Below, in pieces: positions 45,750 to 56,113 of a stretch of 64,000 bases of DNA. The notes under the pieces are model-generated. The model was not told the origin of the DNA. It searched no databases and saw only the letters and a program-made list of their open reading frames with translations. A program made the translations under genes and the position numbers. Source of the DNA: Eustoma russellianum. Its lineage: Eukaryota; Streptophyta; Magnoliopsida; Gentianales; Gentianaceae. Location: contig AP025041.1 of the NCBI GenBank assembly GCA_036186865.1, positions 38,083,300 through 38,147,299 on the forward strand. The letters run 5' to 3'. Numbering within the stretch: position 1 is the first letter of the stretch; each line of letters starts with the position of its first letter.

Positions 45750-46462
45750 TCAACTCTTTTTTCCATATGTCCAATCTCCTCAAACCCTCATTCCTCATAA
45801 CATAATCCTTTTAGCATCATTTCATTCTACAGAGACAGCGGGTTCAATTCTTTCGATCTACCAGAGGATTTCATCTGTCGGTAACTCCATTTCTGATATT
45901 ATCTTCTCTTACTTGCTACTTATGATTAGAAATTCTTGAGTTCTTGATCTCTGATTCAATTGTGGATTTTAACCAGTTCTGCTGTGTGATTGCTGTGTTT
46001 TTTAGTTGTTTATTGTTATTTTGTGATGAATTATTAAACGTTGCTAGCGATAATTCATCATCCTCCGATTCGCTGGATTCCTTGCATTTTGTTGGCGATC
46101 TATTTGAGTTAAACACGTTTTGTTTCCAGTTTTTTTTTAGGCCGTTGTATAAACTATTGATATATATTTCAGTTATTATTTTATTCAAAATATGTTAATT
46201 TGATCCTCAAAACTATCTCCTTTTATCAAATGCTTGAAGGTCGTGAATTTCCGATCAAATTAACAGCTTTTGGGTAAACATTGTAGTTAAAATACCTACC
46301 TTATGCAATGACATCGAAACATTTGGATTTGTGTTTTACTCTGATTTGTTTCTACGGATTTTGTTGAAAAAAGAAAACATGGTGTGGATGATGAAAAAAT
46401 TTAAGGATTTTTCTCAAGAACATTCGCAGTTGCCGCCGGAGTGCTTTCGTCCTTTTCTGGGC

Positions 46463-46502
46463 TTAAGAGCATATGCTGTTTAATCCTTCCATGGATGTCT
46501 AG
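46463..46502 (+). repeat. Palindromic motif family, copy 1 (in bL20 5' UTR intron)
   Basis: CTTAAGAGCATATGCTG then TCCTTCCATGGATGTCT, with the 10-base palindrome AGCATATGCT (46468-46477). An upstream block CATTCGCAGT (46421-46430) is shared with copy 2. Related copies lie at 47449-47490 and 48498-48545. Function unknown; see findings. Confidence 0.55.
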
Positions 46503-46877
46503 GCACCCCTTTCTTTTTCTTTTTTTCTCTTTTTTTTTTTTTGTTTTATAGAAATGAGTTTGGTAATTAGTCTGTGAATTTTCTTTGGGACTGTAGATGT
46601 CTGCCCCTATAGCAGTTTGATTCAATTTGCTCTAGGTATGAACTTGTCCCTCAAATAGAACTCTTTACCATTCATCACTTTGTCAGCATTGTATCATAAC
46701 TCATATTTTGCTGATCATTAAAGGATGGAACATCTCTCCCTTTTCTGCTTCTCAATAGGCAGTTTGAGGTTTTGTTTTGGGTCAAATTTTCAGTAGTACT
46801 GTTTCTTGACTAATTTAATTATGCTCAAATGAATGAGCAGGATTGGAAAAGGGAGTCCAAGAAAGGGAAAATTGAAA

Positions 46878-47255
46878 ATGAACAAGAAGGAAGTGCTGAA
46901 ATTGGCAAAAGGGTTTAGAGGAAGAGCCAAGAATTGTATAAGGATTGCCAGAGAACGTGTGGAGAAGGCCCTTCAATATTCCTACAGAGACCGCAGGAAT
47001 AAGAAGCGTGACATGCGCTCCCTCTGGATTGAGCGGATCAACGCCGGCACTCGCCAGTACGGGGTTAACTATGGAAATTTTATGCATGGTTTGATGAAGG
47101 AGAACATCCAACTGAATAGGAAAGTCCTCTCAGAACTATCAATGCATGAACCATACAGCTTCAAGGCCTTAGTTGATGTCTCTCGCAATGCTTTCCCTGG
47201 AAACAAGAAGACGGTCATAACCCCCCAGACACAAGGACTTGCAGCAGTTCTTTGA
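46878..47255 (+). CDS. RPL20: Ribosomal protein bL20 (125 aa), nuclear-encoded, probably mitochondrial
   Basis: Start chosen at MNKKEVLKLAKGFRGRAKNC, the bL20 N-terminus; an upstream in-frame ATG at 46833 precedes a splice acceptor (ends 46840) and is likely intronic. A 5' UTR intron (45881 GT to 46840 AG) is inferred. bL20 binds 23S-type rRNA early in large-subunit assembly. The protein is very basic, with SYRDRRNKKRDMRSLWI and GVNYGNFMHGLMKENIQLNR. Length is close to the usual 115-125 aa and all is in one exon. No cleavable transit peptide is evident; plant mitochondrial L20 has a similar form (from memory). Confidence 0.92.
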   Translation: MNKKEVLKLAKGFRGRAKNCIRIARERVEKALQYSYRDRRNKKRDMRSLWIERINAGTRQYGVNYGNFMHGLMKENIQLNRKVLSELSMHEPYSFKALVDVSRNAFPGNKKTVITPQTQGLAAVL

Positions 47256-47448
47256 ATATCCATGTTTTATGGAGAGAAACCATAAACAATCATGTTTGTT
47301 AGATAATGTATACATGCACGCTGATGTTTGTGTATGTTTTCTCTGTTCTCAATTTTACTTAAATGGTTCTCTTTTCGGTTTCATAGTCGGCCTCTAAGGC
47401 TTGTTACTAAAAGCATTCGCAGTGGCCGTCTAAAGCTTTGCCTTCTCC

Positions 47449-47490
47449 AGGCTATAGAGCTTATGCTGCTCCTATCCTTTGATGTCTGAA
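47449..47490 (+). repeat. Palindromic motif family, copy 2 (3' of bL20)
   Basis: GGCTATAGAGCTTATGCTGC and ATCCTTTGATGTCTGAAAC. The palindrome is imperfect here (AGCTTATGCT, 47458-47467). The block CATTCGCAGT recurs upstream at 47413-47422. It lies about 200 bp after the bL20 stop. No other feature is supported in 47256-47796; an ORF at 47603-47794 is unrecognised. Confidence 0.5.
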
Positions 47491-47796
47491 ACAACCACCT
47501 GTTTTTGTTCAGCTACCTATTATACTTCTTGGGGTCATTAGTGATATTGGGATGTAAAACAGTGTTATGTAACATAAGTACAGCTAATGGGTTTTAATTG
47601 AGATGGTTGAGGGTATAACATTGGTTTCTTTTGTTTCTGAGGTTGCATTAAGTTTGCACGTTTCATTGTTACATGTAGATGTGGAAGTTGTTGGGTTTAT
47701 GTGGAGGCGTTTGCATTTCTTTCGGGAGCAAAAGGCTAATACTTCTGGCCCAGTGAGACCTCACTATCTTAGTCCCGAGGAGTTTCGTGCATGATG

Positions 47797-48020
47797 TGAA
47801 TCAGGAATTCAGCGTGGCAAGACTTTACCAGATACTCACTGCAAGGTGATTATTTCAAACCGGGTCAGCAACTCTATAATCCAATTAGACCCGATACAAT
47901 GGCTTCTCCATTCATGGCCTAGACAGTAGTATTACACTAATTCTGCGTGTCTCTTGGTTCAAACTTGCATCTTTTTGGAGCAATGTTCTAACCCGAATAC
48001 CAACTGAGTTATGACTTAGA
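47797..48020 (-). mobile_element. tRNA-like SINE fragment
   Basis: On the minus strand TAACTCAGTTGGTATTCGGG resembles an A box, and GTTTGAACC a B box, about 47 nt apart. The plus strand also carries AATTCAGCGTGGCAAGAC, shared with 59470-59500. The copy at 59455-62060 is interrupted by a solo LTR. Confidence 0.55.
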
Positions 48021-48204
48021 GATGGCGTTTGCATTTCTTGATCGGTTGTCTTCCATTTGTCTCGACTTGTATGTCTGTTTCTTTAACAAAGTTACGCTGA
48101 TTTTAATGTTTTCTTTGTTTTAATTGATTGAAATGGTTTTTCTAATGGTTTCTTTGTCGGTCTCTTTTTAAATATATTCTTTAGTTATATCGTTAAGTGT
48201 AGGA

Positions 48205-48300
48205 TAAGGCTGCGTATATCAGACCGTAAAGTGATCCGATTTTTTTCAGACCCTACACAAACGCGGGAGCTTAGTGCACTTTAAACGTCTTTTTTAGTTG
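48205..48300 (+). mobile_element. Au-like SINE fragment
   Basis: AAGGCTGCGTATATCAGACC, CAGACCCTACACAAACGCGG and GAGCTTAGTGCACTTT are typical of the 3' part of plant Au-type SINEs (from memory). Confidence 0.6.
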
Positions 48301-48497
48301 TATATTTAATTTTCATCTTGTTGGTGATGACAATATCCAAGCCATGTTTCTCAAAACTTTCTGAGTTGCCCCACACATGTTATATATCTAAGTAAATTTG
48401 ATGATTATTATGTTTTCATATAAGTGTGAGTCACCCTCTACTCGATTTACTTACAACAATGTGTTTTGCGCAGTCAACTGAGCGAGTGTAATACCGC

Positions 48498-48545
48498 CGG
48501 GCTTGAGAGCATATGCTGCTTTTGTCCTTCCTTGAATGTCTGAAA
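48498..48545 (+). repeat. Palindromic motif family, copy 3
   Basis: CCGGGCTTGAGAGCATATGC with the perfect palindrome AGCATATGCT (48508-48517), then TCCTTCCTTGAATGTCTGAA. This is the third plus-strand copy, about 1 kb after copy 2. Confidence 0.5.
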
Positions 48546-48779
48546 CTACTCTTGATCCAATTTTGTATATATGTTTGATTATATTATTTGTGTTTTTCTA
48601 TTGTCTCTTTATTTCAAGATATTCGTCTTTCCTAGTAGGAAAGCATGCTCTTGTTTTCATAAAAGATGTCAGTTGAACTGTTATGTATATTTTTTAGGTC
48701 TCTATGGTGGTCTGTGTTCCCTGTAATTGTTGCTCCTCATGTCCATTTGATGTTATCCTGGTCCTGTGTATTTTGTAAT

Positions 48780-49477
48780 TAGGGGTGTCAAACAGGTCGT
48801 GTATCGTGTTTCGTGTTTCGTGTTTTTTTAGGTTTCGTGTATCAAAGTGACATACCCATACCTTACCCGTTTGCTTTGCGTGTATGGATGTAGATACCCA
48901 AACCCGTACATGTCAGGTTTCGTGTCGTGTATCAGGTATACCCACGAACTTGATAAGTACAAATATTTTAAGTCATGTACATGTCATTTCATGTACTTTT
49001 CAGGTATTTTCAAGCTTCGTATATTTTTCAGGTTTCATGTACTTAAACGACTATTGATACAATGTATGAAACAACAATAAGTACACAATCAAATGTTAAA
49101 TATTAAAATGAGTGAGGTCTTCTAAACTCAAATCATTTGACTCTCAATAATAGATTAAAGAAATGGGATTTAGGAATGGAGGAAGAAGGGAACCGAACAG
49201 GGTTACTTAGTAGCGCGGTAGTTTTTTTTTTTTAGAAAAATTTATTTTTTATTTTATAAATTATAAATTTTATTTAAAATACATTTTTTAAATTTCGTGT
49301 ATAAACGGGTATAAACGGATACCCACGGGTATACCCGGACACGACCCGCCATTGGCGGGTATCTTTCAGGTCTTACCCGATTTGTACACGAAACCCACCA
49401 AGGTCATACCCATACCCGCGAAAATTCGTATCAGCTTCGGATCGTGTTTTGTGTCGTGTCTGAAATTGCCACCCCTA
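48780..49477. mobile_element. Non-autonomous hAT element (698 bp)
   Basis: TTTGTAAT flanks both sides (48772-48779 and 49478-49485), a perfect 8-bp duplication as for hAT. Ends TAGGGGTGTCAAACAGG and AATTGCCACCCCTA. The interior is rich in variants of TCGTGTATCGTG and CGGGTATA. No transposase. Confidence 0.9.
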
Positions 49478-49495
49478 TTTGTAATACAATCTTTT

Positions 49496-49740
49496 ACCAA
49501 GTCACTAAGGACACAGATTTTGGAATATGATAGAATAAAGTAAAATGACTCACTAAATTGGTTGTGCTTATTATATTGTGAAGTAGCAGTACAATTTTCA
49601 TTATGGGCTATCAGTAAACAACCTCTGTGTGTTTCTAACGTATGGGTATGATTGCGTACATACGACTCCTCATACCCTGCCATAGATGAGAGCTTCTAAG
49701 ACAATGAATTAATGTTGTTGTAATACGCGTGATCTTATAT
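49496..49740 (+). repeat. Dispersed SINE-like repeat R1, copy 3
   Basis: GGAATATGATAGAATAAAG, TGACTCACTAAATTGG, TTTTCATTATGGGCTATC, GTATGATTGCGTACATACGA and the tail TTAATGTTGTTGTAATACG. This is the fullest copy. Confidence 0.65.
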
Positions 49741-49829
49741 TTTACATGGTAAATCTGTTGATATGTGCTCAAGCTACTCCTAAAATTTAACCTGGAGGTG
49801 TCCAGAGACCTAATTGCAGATGGCATTTT

Positions 49830-50015
49830 ATTGCTTGGGCTTCGCTTCTTATATTGTGAAGTTGCAGCTGATCGACATAACTTGACGCATCATTATGAAT
49901 CATCGGGAAACAACCTCTGTGTATTTTCAACACAAATAGATATGGTTGCATACATCAGACCTTCCCATACCCGTCATAGACATGAGCTTTTAAGACCATG
50001 TGTTAATATTGTTGT
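49830..50015 (+). repeat. Dispersed SINE-like repeat R1, copy 4
   Basis: CTTCTTATATTGTGAAG, CATCGGGAAACAACCTCTGT and ATGGTTGCATACATCAGACC, ending TTAATATTGTTGTTGT. It lies close behind copy 3 in the same direction. Confidence 0.65.
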
Positions 50016-50299
50016 TGTAGACATAGTCCTGATTCAAAAACTGGTCTGGGATTCCAATGGAAAGATGATGGTACCGCGTGATTTGCTGTTCAAAAGTGTC
50101 TTGTCTTGCTAGAAGAGATGATATAATTGATAATTCTTACGGCAGAATTAAAATTTATTTTCAAAAACACTAGATGGTTACCTTTTTTCCCCCCAGGCTA
50201 GATCGATTTCTTTAATGAGAATGGTAAACACATCCCAAGTGGAAAACTAGGAAAACGTTCTGCTGCTATTTACAGACTCCAACAACAAAAAAAAAAAAA

Positions 50300-50410
50300 A
50301 ACCATATACATTATATTCCGACGACAACAAAAACTGTCGCTATGTTTTACAGAAGGTGAGATTCAGATAAACAATACATCTATCCTAAAGGATAGAGAGT
50401 ATGCTTTCAA
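50300..50410 (+). mobile_element. Au-like SINE fragment
   Basis: CCGACGACAACAAAAACTGT and CTATCCTAAAGGATAGAGAG match 39849-39965. It lies at the 3' side of the decayed copia-3. Confidence 0.5.
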
Positions 50411-50419
50411 AAAGTTGTG

Positions 50420-53330
50420 TTGCCATCATAGAGAGTTCGCATCGAATGTAATAAGTCCCATCCATTTCGATGTTTCGTGAATTAATTTCTTGTTCAGTCC
50501 TTTAGTTAAAGGGTCTACCAAGTTAAAATCGGATCTTATAAACTCCAAGTTAACTACCCTAGGGCTAATCGACTCACGCATAATATTGTGTTTCAAACAG
50601 ATATAACGACTCTTCCTATTACAGATCCCATTCTTTGCTCGAGCGATTGCTACCTAGGAATCACAAGTATAGACACAAAAGACATAGGTTTATCAACAAG
50701 CAAATTTCTTAATCATTCAGCTTCAAGTTTTTTAGAAGCTTTCCATGAAATAGCTCCTCCACCTAATGTAAACACACAACCATTGTTTGAGGTTATTTCA
50801 TCATTATCATTCACTCAATTAGCATCAGAATAGCCTTCTAACATAGCTGGAAATCCACGGTAACACAAGTCCTAAATTCATTGTACTTTTAATACTTCTC
50901 AATAATCTAATAATCTTCTTAATGCAAACTAATGTTCATTACTTGGATTATGAGTATATCTAGCAAGCATATTCAGAGCCTATGCAATATCAAGTCTAGT
51001 GCAATTTATCAAGTACATTACATTACCAATATCCTAGCATACTAAGATTGAGAAACAATATCCTCCCTATTCTTTTCCGAACAAATAGTATAATCATAAG
51101 AGGTATTTACAGGTCGGACATCAAAGTGATTACACATCCACAAAATTTTAGCAACACAATGAGCTTGAGAAAGTATATACCCACGTTTCTCAATTAATTT
51201 AGTTCATATATGAAATCAGCTTTTTGCATGCCTTTTATATCAAAAACAAAGGAAAAAATTGATTTAGTACTATTAATTACATCCAAATTAGTTCCTCATA
51301 CAAAATCACAATGACACCATCATTATCTAGAAACTTATTATAAACGTAACATTCACTTTCATTTACAACATAATCATTAGTGATCATAACATTATCAAAT
51401 TTTTTTATGCCATTGTTTAGGTGATTGTTTAAGGTCATACAAGGATTTCTTAAGCTTATGTACTTTATGTTCTTGTCCTTGAATTATCATACCTTCATGT
51501 TGATGCATATAAATTTCTTCATAAAAATCTTCATTTAAGAAAGTCGTCTTAACATCAATTTGGTTTATAACAAGTTTATAAATAGAAGCTAATGCTATCA
51601 ACACCTAATGGTTGTTCTTTTATTAACTAGAAAATATGTATCAAAGAAATCTATTTCTTCTTGTTGTATAAAACCTTTGACAACTAATCTTGCCTTAAAC
51701 TTATCAATTGTATCATCAATCTTTAGTTTCTTCCTAAAGAACAATTTATAATCAATAGGTTTACAACCTAGGCAAGTCTATAAGATCCCAAGCGTGATTA
51801 CTAGGAATAGATTCAAATCTACTATTTATAGCTTCTTTTCAAAAATTAGCATATATGTATTTTCATAGCATCTTTATAAGTTTATTGTCTTTTTCCATTA
51901 TAAAGATAGTAGTAAAATCTTCACCAAATATTTTTTCAATTCGTTGTCTCTTACTTCTTCTAGGAAAATCGATATTCTTGTCATATAATGACTTACTCGA
52001 TTCACTTGTTTTAAAATTAGAATTACTTACACTTTGTAGTTTCATAGAAAAACATACTCAAAAAATTCAGCATCTTTAGACTGTATAACAAAACTGTCAA
52101 TTATCATAAATCTATGTGTAACACTATTTTGAGCATGAGCAACAAATATACAATCTTTTTTTAGAATCCCCAGACATTTAAGTAATCTAAGTTAACTGCA
52201 TGCTTTCAATAATTTATAAGGAGTTTTATTTGTTTTTTTTGTGAGATATCCTATTTGATATGTAACAAGCTGAAAGAACTGCTTCTCTCCAGGTAATCCA
52301 TAATTTATTAACATTGCATTATTATTTCTTTAAGTATCCTATTTTTCTTTTAGTAATACCATTAGATTGAAGGATATAAGGAAGTGTAACTTCATAATAT
52401 GCCATTTTCTTCACAAAATCTTGCAGTAAATTTGTACCATACTGTCGCCTGTATCAGTTCTCAATCTTTAGATTTTCTTATCTAATTGAATCTTTTTTTC
52501 CTTTACTTATATGATTTGAAGTCTCAATCACATGAATAAGGTCCAACTTTTTGGAAACTCTTTCAATAGTTTGAAAAAGTTTTTCACACAATATTGACAT
52601 TTGATTTGGACTTACCTTTGTGACCTTTTGAGTTGTTGTTTGAAACCTATTGCCTCTTTGAATTATGTTCCACTCTGTTCGCCTTCATCTCCTCTTGATC
52701 ACCACTTGCACATTCCACTTCTTTTTCTCTTTTATAAGATATTTTTAATTACACTGCCCATAAAGAGTATTGCACCACATGCTTGCCTCTCTTTGTATAT
52801 TTGCTCCAAGAAGAAGTAAGTTTTTCAAGTAAGGAGACTGCTTGAAATGTTTCATCAATCTTGAATCCTTGATGCCTTCTTGGTCAATAGTGGATACCGA
52901 TTGTTGAAAATGATGGATTTGATCATTGATAGGAATGTGATCCACCATTTGAAACTTGAGAAATTTATTGACCATATACTTGCGTTTGCCGACATATTCA
53001 GCACCATATTTGCTTTCGAGTACCTTTCATATCTCTATTGCCACTTGAATTTGACATAAATGTCAAACAATAAGTTGGGATGAAATGTCGAATATGTTCC
53101 GCATAACCTGAGGGCTTTTGCTACATAATTGGTTTGTCTTTTATGAGAATATATTCTCTATATGTGGTGTTGCCATCATCATACTTAAGGGTTTTTGCTG
53201 CATCACTTGGTTTGTACTTTATGAGTATATTTGAGACATACAACATCTCAAGGAAGAAAAGAACCTTTTATGACCATCTTTTGAAGTACTTACCATTAAA
53301 TGGCTCCGATGTACTTGTCATATCAGCAAA
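50420..53330 (-). pseudogene. Decayed Ty1/copia element (copia-3), gag to RNase H
   Basis: Minus-strand fragments, N to C: gag start MTSTSEPFNGKYFKRWS (near 53290-53320) and FLKFQMVDHIPINDQIHHFQ (52900-52970); RT MLIALASIYKLVINQIDVKT and LKKSLYDLKQSPKQWH (51395-51604); the RNase H end VNLEFIRSDFNLVDPLTKGL (50500-50560). There are stops and frameshifts throughout and LTRs are not recognised. It is a third copia group. The source reading frames are very AT-rich, indicating age. Confidence 0.8.
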
Positions 53331-54304
53331 ATTGCTTAAAATGGTTAGAAAATATGACTAAGATACTAAAACCAAACAAAAAATAAACAAGAAACACAAA
53401 GCAAATGATAGTCGCGACGTAACAAATGTTATTGTCCTTAAAGCAATTTTGCTTCCACCAATTGAGCAAGGTAGACTACAAGAAACTATTTCACAAGATA
53501 TAACGGCTTCTCTTTTTTATTTGCTCTACGAGAAGAAGATTTAACTTGCAATATAAAGTGTTTAGAACATGAGGGATGGGAGAAAATTCTGTAGAATATT
53601 TTTCTACAAGTATGTTTACTTTCTTATACTTCTTATGTGTTTATAGACTTTTGACTCTTTAAATGGAAGTTTTTTTTTGACATATGTGCAGAATTCAACT
53701 ACTAATAATATTTAATGACCGTTCAAGTTTGAATGTATGTATTCCAAGTTAAACCCATACACCAAGTCATAAAAACACACCAAAAATTCTGTTATTTTGT
53801 CTCTGGACGAACGTTCAGTATGCATGTCGAACGTTTGGCAACCTTTGAATTCAAGGTTCGTTATACACTGGATTCACCGACCTTTTGCTGAAACTTCAGA
53901 CCAAATATTTGGTATGTATGATGGATCTTCAGCATGTTTAACCAAACTTCATAATTGAAGATTTAGCAAACACAACTATTATCAAACCTTGTAATTTCAC
54001 TTTATATCAATTTGATACACATTTAAAAAAACTCTTGTGTGCCTTTTTCTAACAATATTAGGCGCTTTTGCCAGCTTATGGTCATTTTCACTTTACTTTT
54101 ATCAAACGTGTAGCCACATTTAATTTTTTTATAAACAATTTATCAGTCAAGTGAAATAGCCTTTTACACAATTGATCTTTTAGATGATGCTCAAAGATTC
54201 GTAATGGACACATTTTAACTCTTTTTTCCCTTTTCGTTCTTTTTTTAAACCGAAGTTTGTAGCTGAATTTTTAGTGAAAGAAAAGGTCTTGGTTTGTTAA
54301 AAAC
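53331..54304. other. AT-rich stretch without a gene
   Basis: No supported ORF, RNA or structured repeat. Confidence 0.5.
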
Positions 54305-54430
54305 AACAATACCACATTGTTTTAGAGGCTCCCGCCTATAACAGGTATAGAGGGTCGGATGTACACAACCATACCAATACTTTATAAACAAACAGAGGTT
54401 GTTTCCTTATTACCCATAATGAAAACATTA
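54305..54430 (-). repeat. Dispersed SINE-like repeat R1, copy 5
   Basis: On the minus strand GGAAACAACCTCTGTTTGTT and GGTATGGTTGTGTACATCCG match copies 3 and 4. The 5' part is missing. Confidence 0.55.
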
Positions 54431-54561
54431 TTTTTTTTCTAATGATCCACCTACTCTAGGCTCCACCAAAAGAGAGAAAGTAGGTTGAGAGAAGTGGGAG
54501 TGAGGGTGGGGGGAGGGTTGCTATCTAAACCACAACTCTTAGGAAATTGGGCATCCACGCT

Positions 54562-54856
54562 TAGATGTGTTAACGAACCGAGCCGAACCGAATACTAAGT
54601 TTTCGAACTCGAATTCGTTTAGCTAAACGAATAGTTTGGCTCGGTTCGTTTAGCTAAACGAACTTTAAAATTGGTTCGAGTTCGGCTCTATAACCTTATA
54701 ACTGTTTAAACGAGCCGAACAGTTCACGAACAGTTCAGCTCGTTTAACTAAACGAACTGGAATACCTATTCGAATTCGGCTCGTTAACAAATAATTAACG
54801 AACGAATACGAACCGAACACAAACCAAACTCGAATAGTTTGCGAAAGGCTCGGTTA
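54562..54856. mobile_element. hAT-type MITE, copy 1 (295 bp)
   Basis: TCCACGCT flanks both sides (54554-54561 and 54857-54864), a perfect 8-bp duplication. The interior has GAACCGAGCCGAACCGAA and the palindrome TCGTTTAGCTAAACGA. Related to 55158-55440. Confidence 0.85.
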
Positions 54857-55157
54857 TCCACGCTACTATGGTCCTGGAAATTGGACATTAATGTCTAGCA
54901 TGCTACTATGGTCTTGACAAGAAACGTTATTGAATGTTAATTTTTCACACATCATCTTGACTGATTGAAAAATAGTTCGTCAAATTATCTTTAATATTTA
55001 AGCTCATATTCACTATATAGACCAATACATTAATTTCTTTCTTCAAAACTTGTTTGCTAAAAAAGTTCAACTAAGCTTCATTGGCTTGAAAACTTTGTTA
55101 ACCAAGCACTAAAACTTTGTTTTCAAGATCTTAGCATAAAGCTGGTTGAAAGTCAAT

Positions 55158-55440
55158 AGGGCTGTTCAACAAACCGAACAGTTCGCGAACTGTTCGAGTT
55201 TGGTTCATGATCGTTCAGTAATGATCGGTAAACGAGCCGAATTCGAACAGTTGTTTGTGTTCATTTACTAAAACGAGACGAACTATTCGCAAAATATTCG
55301 GCTTATTTAAACAGTTGTAATGTTATCAAACCGAACTCGAATAAATTTTAAAGTTCGTTTAGCTAAACGAAGCGACTGTTTAGCTAAACGAATCCGAATT
55401 TAAAAACCTAGTATTCGGTTCAGCTCGATTCGTCCCCAAA
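55158..55440. mobile_element. hAT-type MITE, copy 2 (283 bp)
   Basis: AAGTCAAT flanks both sides (55150-55157 and 55441-55448). Starts AGGGCTGTTCAACAAACCG. It shares CGTTTAGCTAAACGA and GAACCGAACAGTTCG-type phrases with copy 1, in the opposite relative arrangement. It ends about 670 bp past the GRF stop codon. Confidence 0.85.
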
Positions 55441-56113
55441 AAGTCAATCGTAAGCTTACTTCAAAAAGAGGACCTCCTTGGATTCCTTATTTCTATTAAA
55501 GGACCACAAAATGCAGCAAGAAATGGGTAGAAAAGGCCCAAAGGCCTTTGCTTGGTCCACAGGTGAAAGTGATAGAAAGCTATTGAACATAAAGCAAATC
55601 TCATTCTTTGATTTCAGTACACATAACAGCTGCATAAAAGCAGCAAAATTTACAGACATATTCAAGTGGCAACTAGTGTTCCTTAAAAGGGTTCTAAAAT
55701 TTGGCATGAATTCATTACACATGTGGGGGTGTTGGCAAAGCTACAACCCCACCTCCAACAGCAAAGTACTTCAGTTGTAATAACCTCCTCAACAACCAAC
55801 ATGCTTCTTACCAACTGATAACACGGCGATTAAATCACTCGAACCGAATCACATAATGAAAGACCAGCATCCCATCTTGTACCTACAACAATGACCCACA
55901 GCAATGTGTTTGTGCAATTAGTGAAGCTCACATGACCATGTGAGTCACCTATGGCACAAAGAACGTAACGGATTGCGAAAACTCGAACAAATTAACAAAT
56001 ATCAACTGGATAACAAAGGGTCTAAGGTTTTTCAGCTCACAAGAAAAGCTTACTAGATGATTCAAGTAAATACTGGACATGTTCATGCATCAATCTAGCA
56101 GCTAGGCAGAAGG
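55441..56113 (-). other. Downstream flank of the GRF gene, probable 3' UTR
   Basis: No supported gene; the plus-strand ORF 55478-55780 has no recognisable domain. The 3' UTR of the GRF transcript should lie here, but no cleavage site could be fixed. Confidence 0.4.

Noticed and set aside
46389..46500. Box C/D snoRNA in the bL20 intron (ATGATGA near 46389).
   Set aside because: No proper D box at the end and copies 2 and 3 of the motif lack a C box; left as an unexplained repeat.
46833..46877. Longer bL20 protein starting MSRIGKGSPRKGK.
   Set aside because: The ATG lies before a strong splice acceptor (ending 46840) and the bL20 family starts at MNKKEVLKL.
47603..47794. 63-aa ORF ending SGPVRPHYLSPEEFRA as a gene fragment.
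   Set aside because: Protein-like ending but no recognisable family, no splice or promoter support; too weak to list.
55478..55780. 100-aa plus-strand ORF downstream of the GRF gene.
   Set aside because: No domain, and it lies in the expected GRF 3' UTR on the opposite strand.
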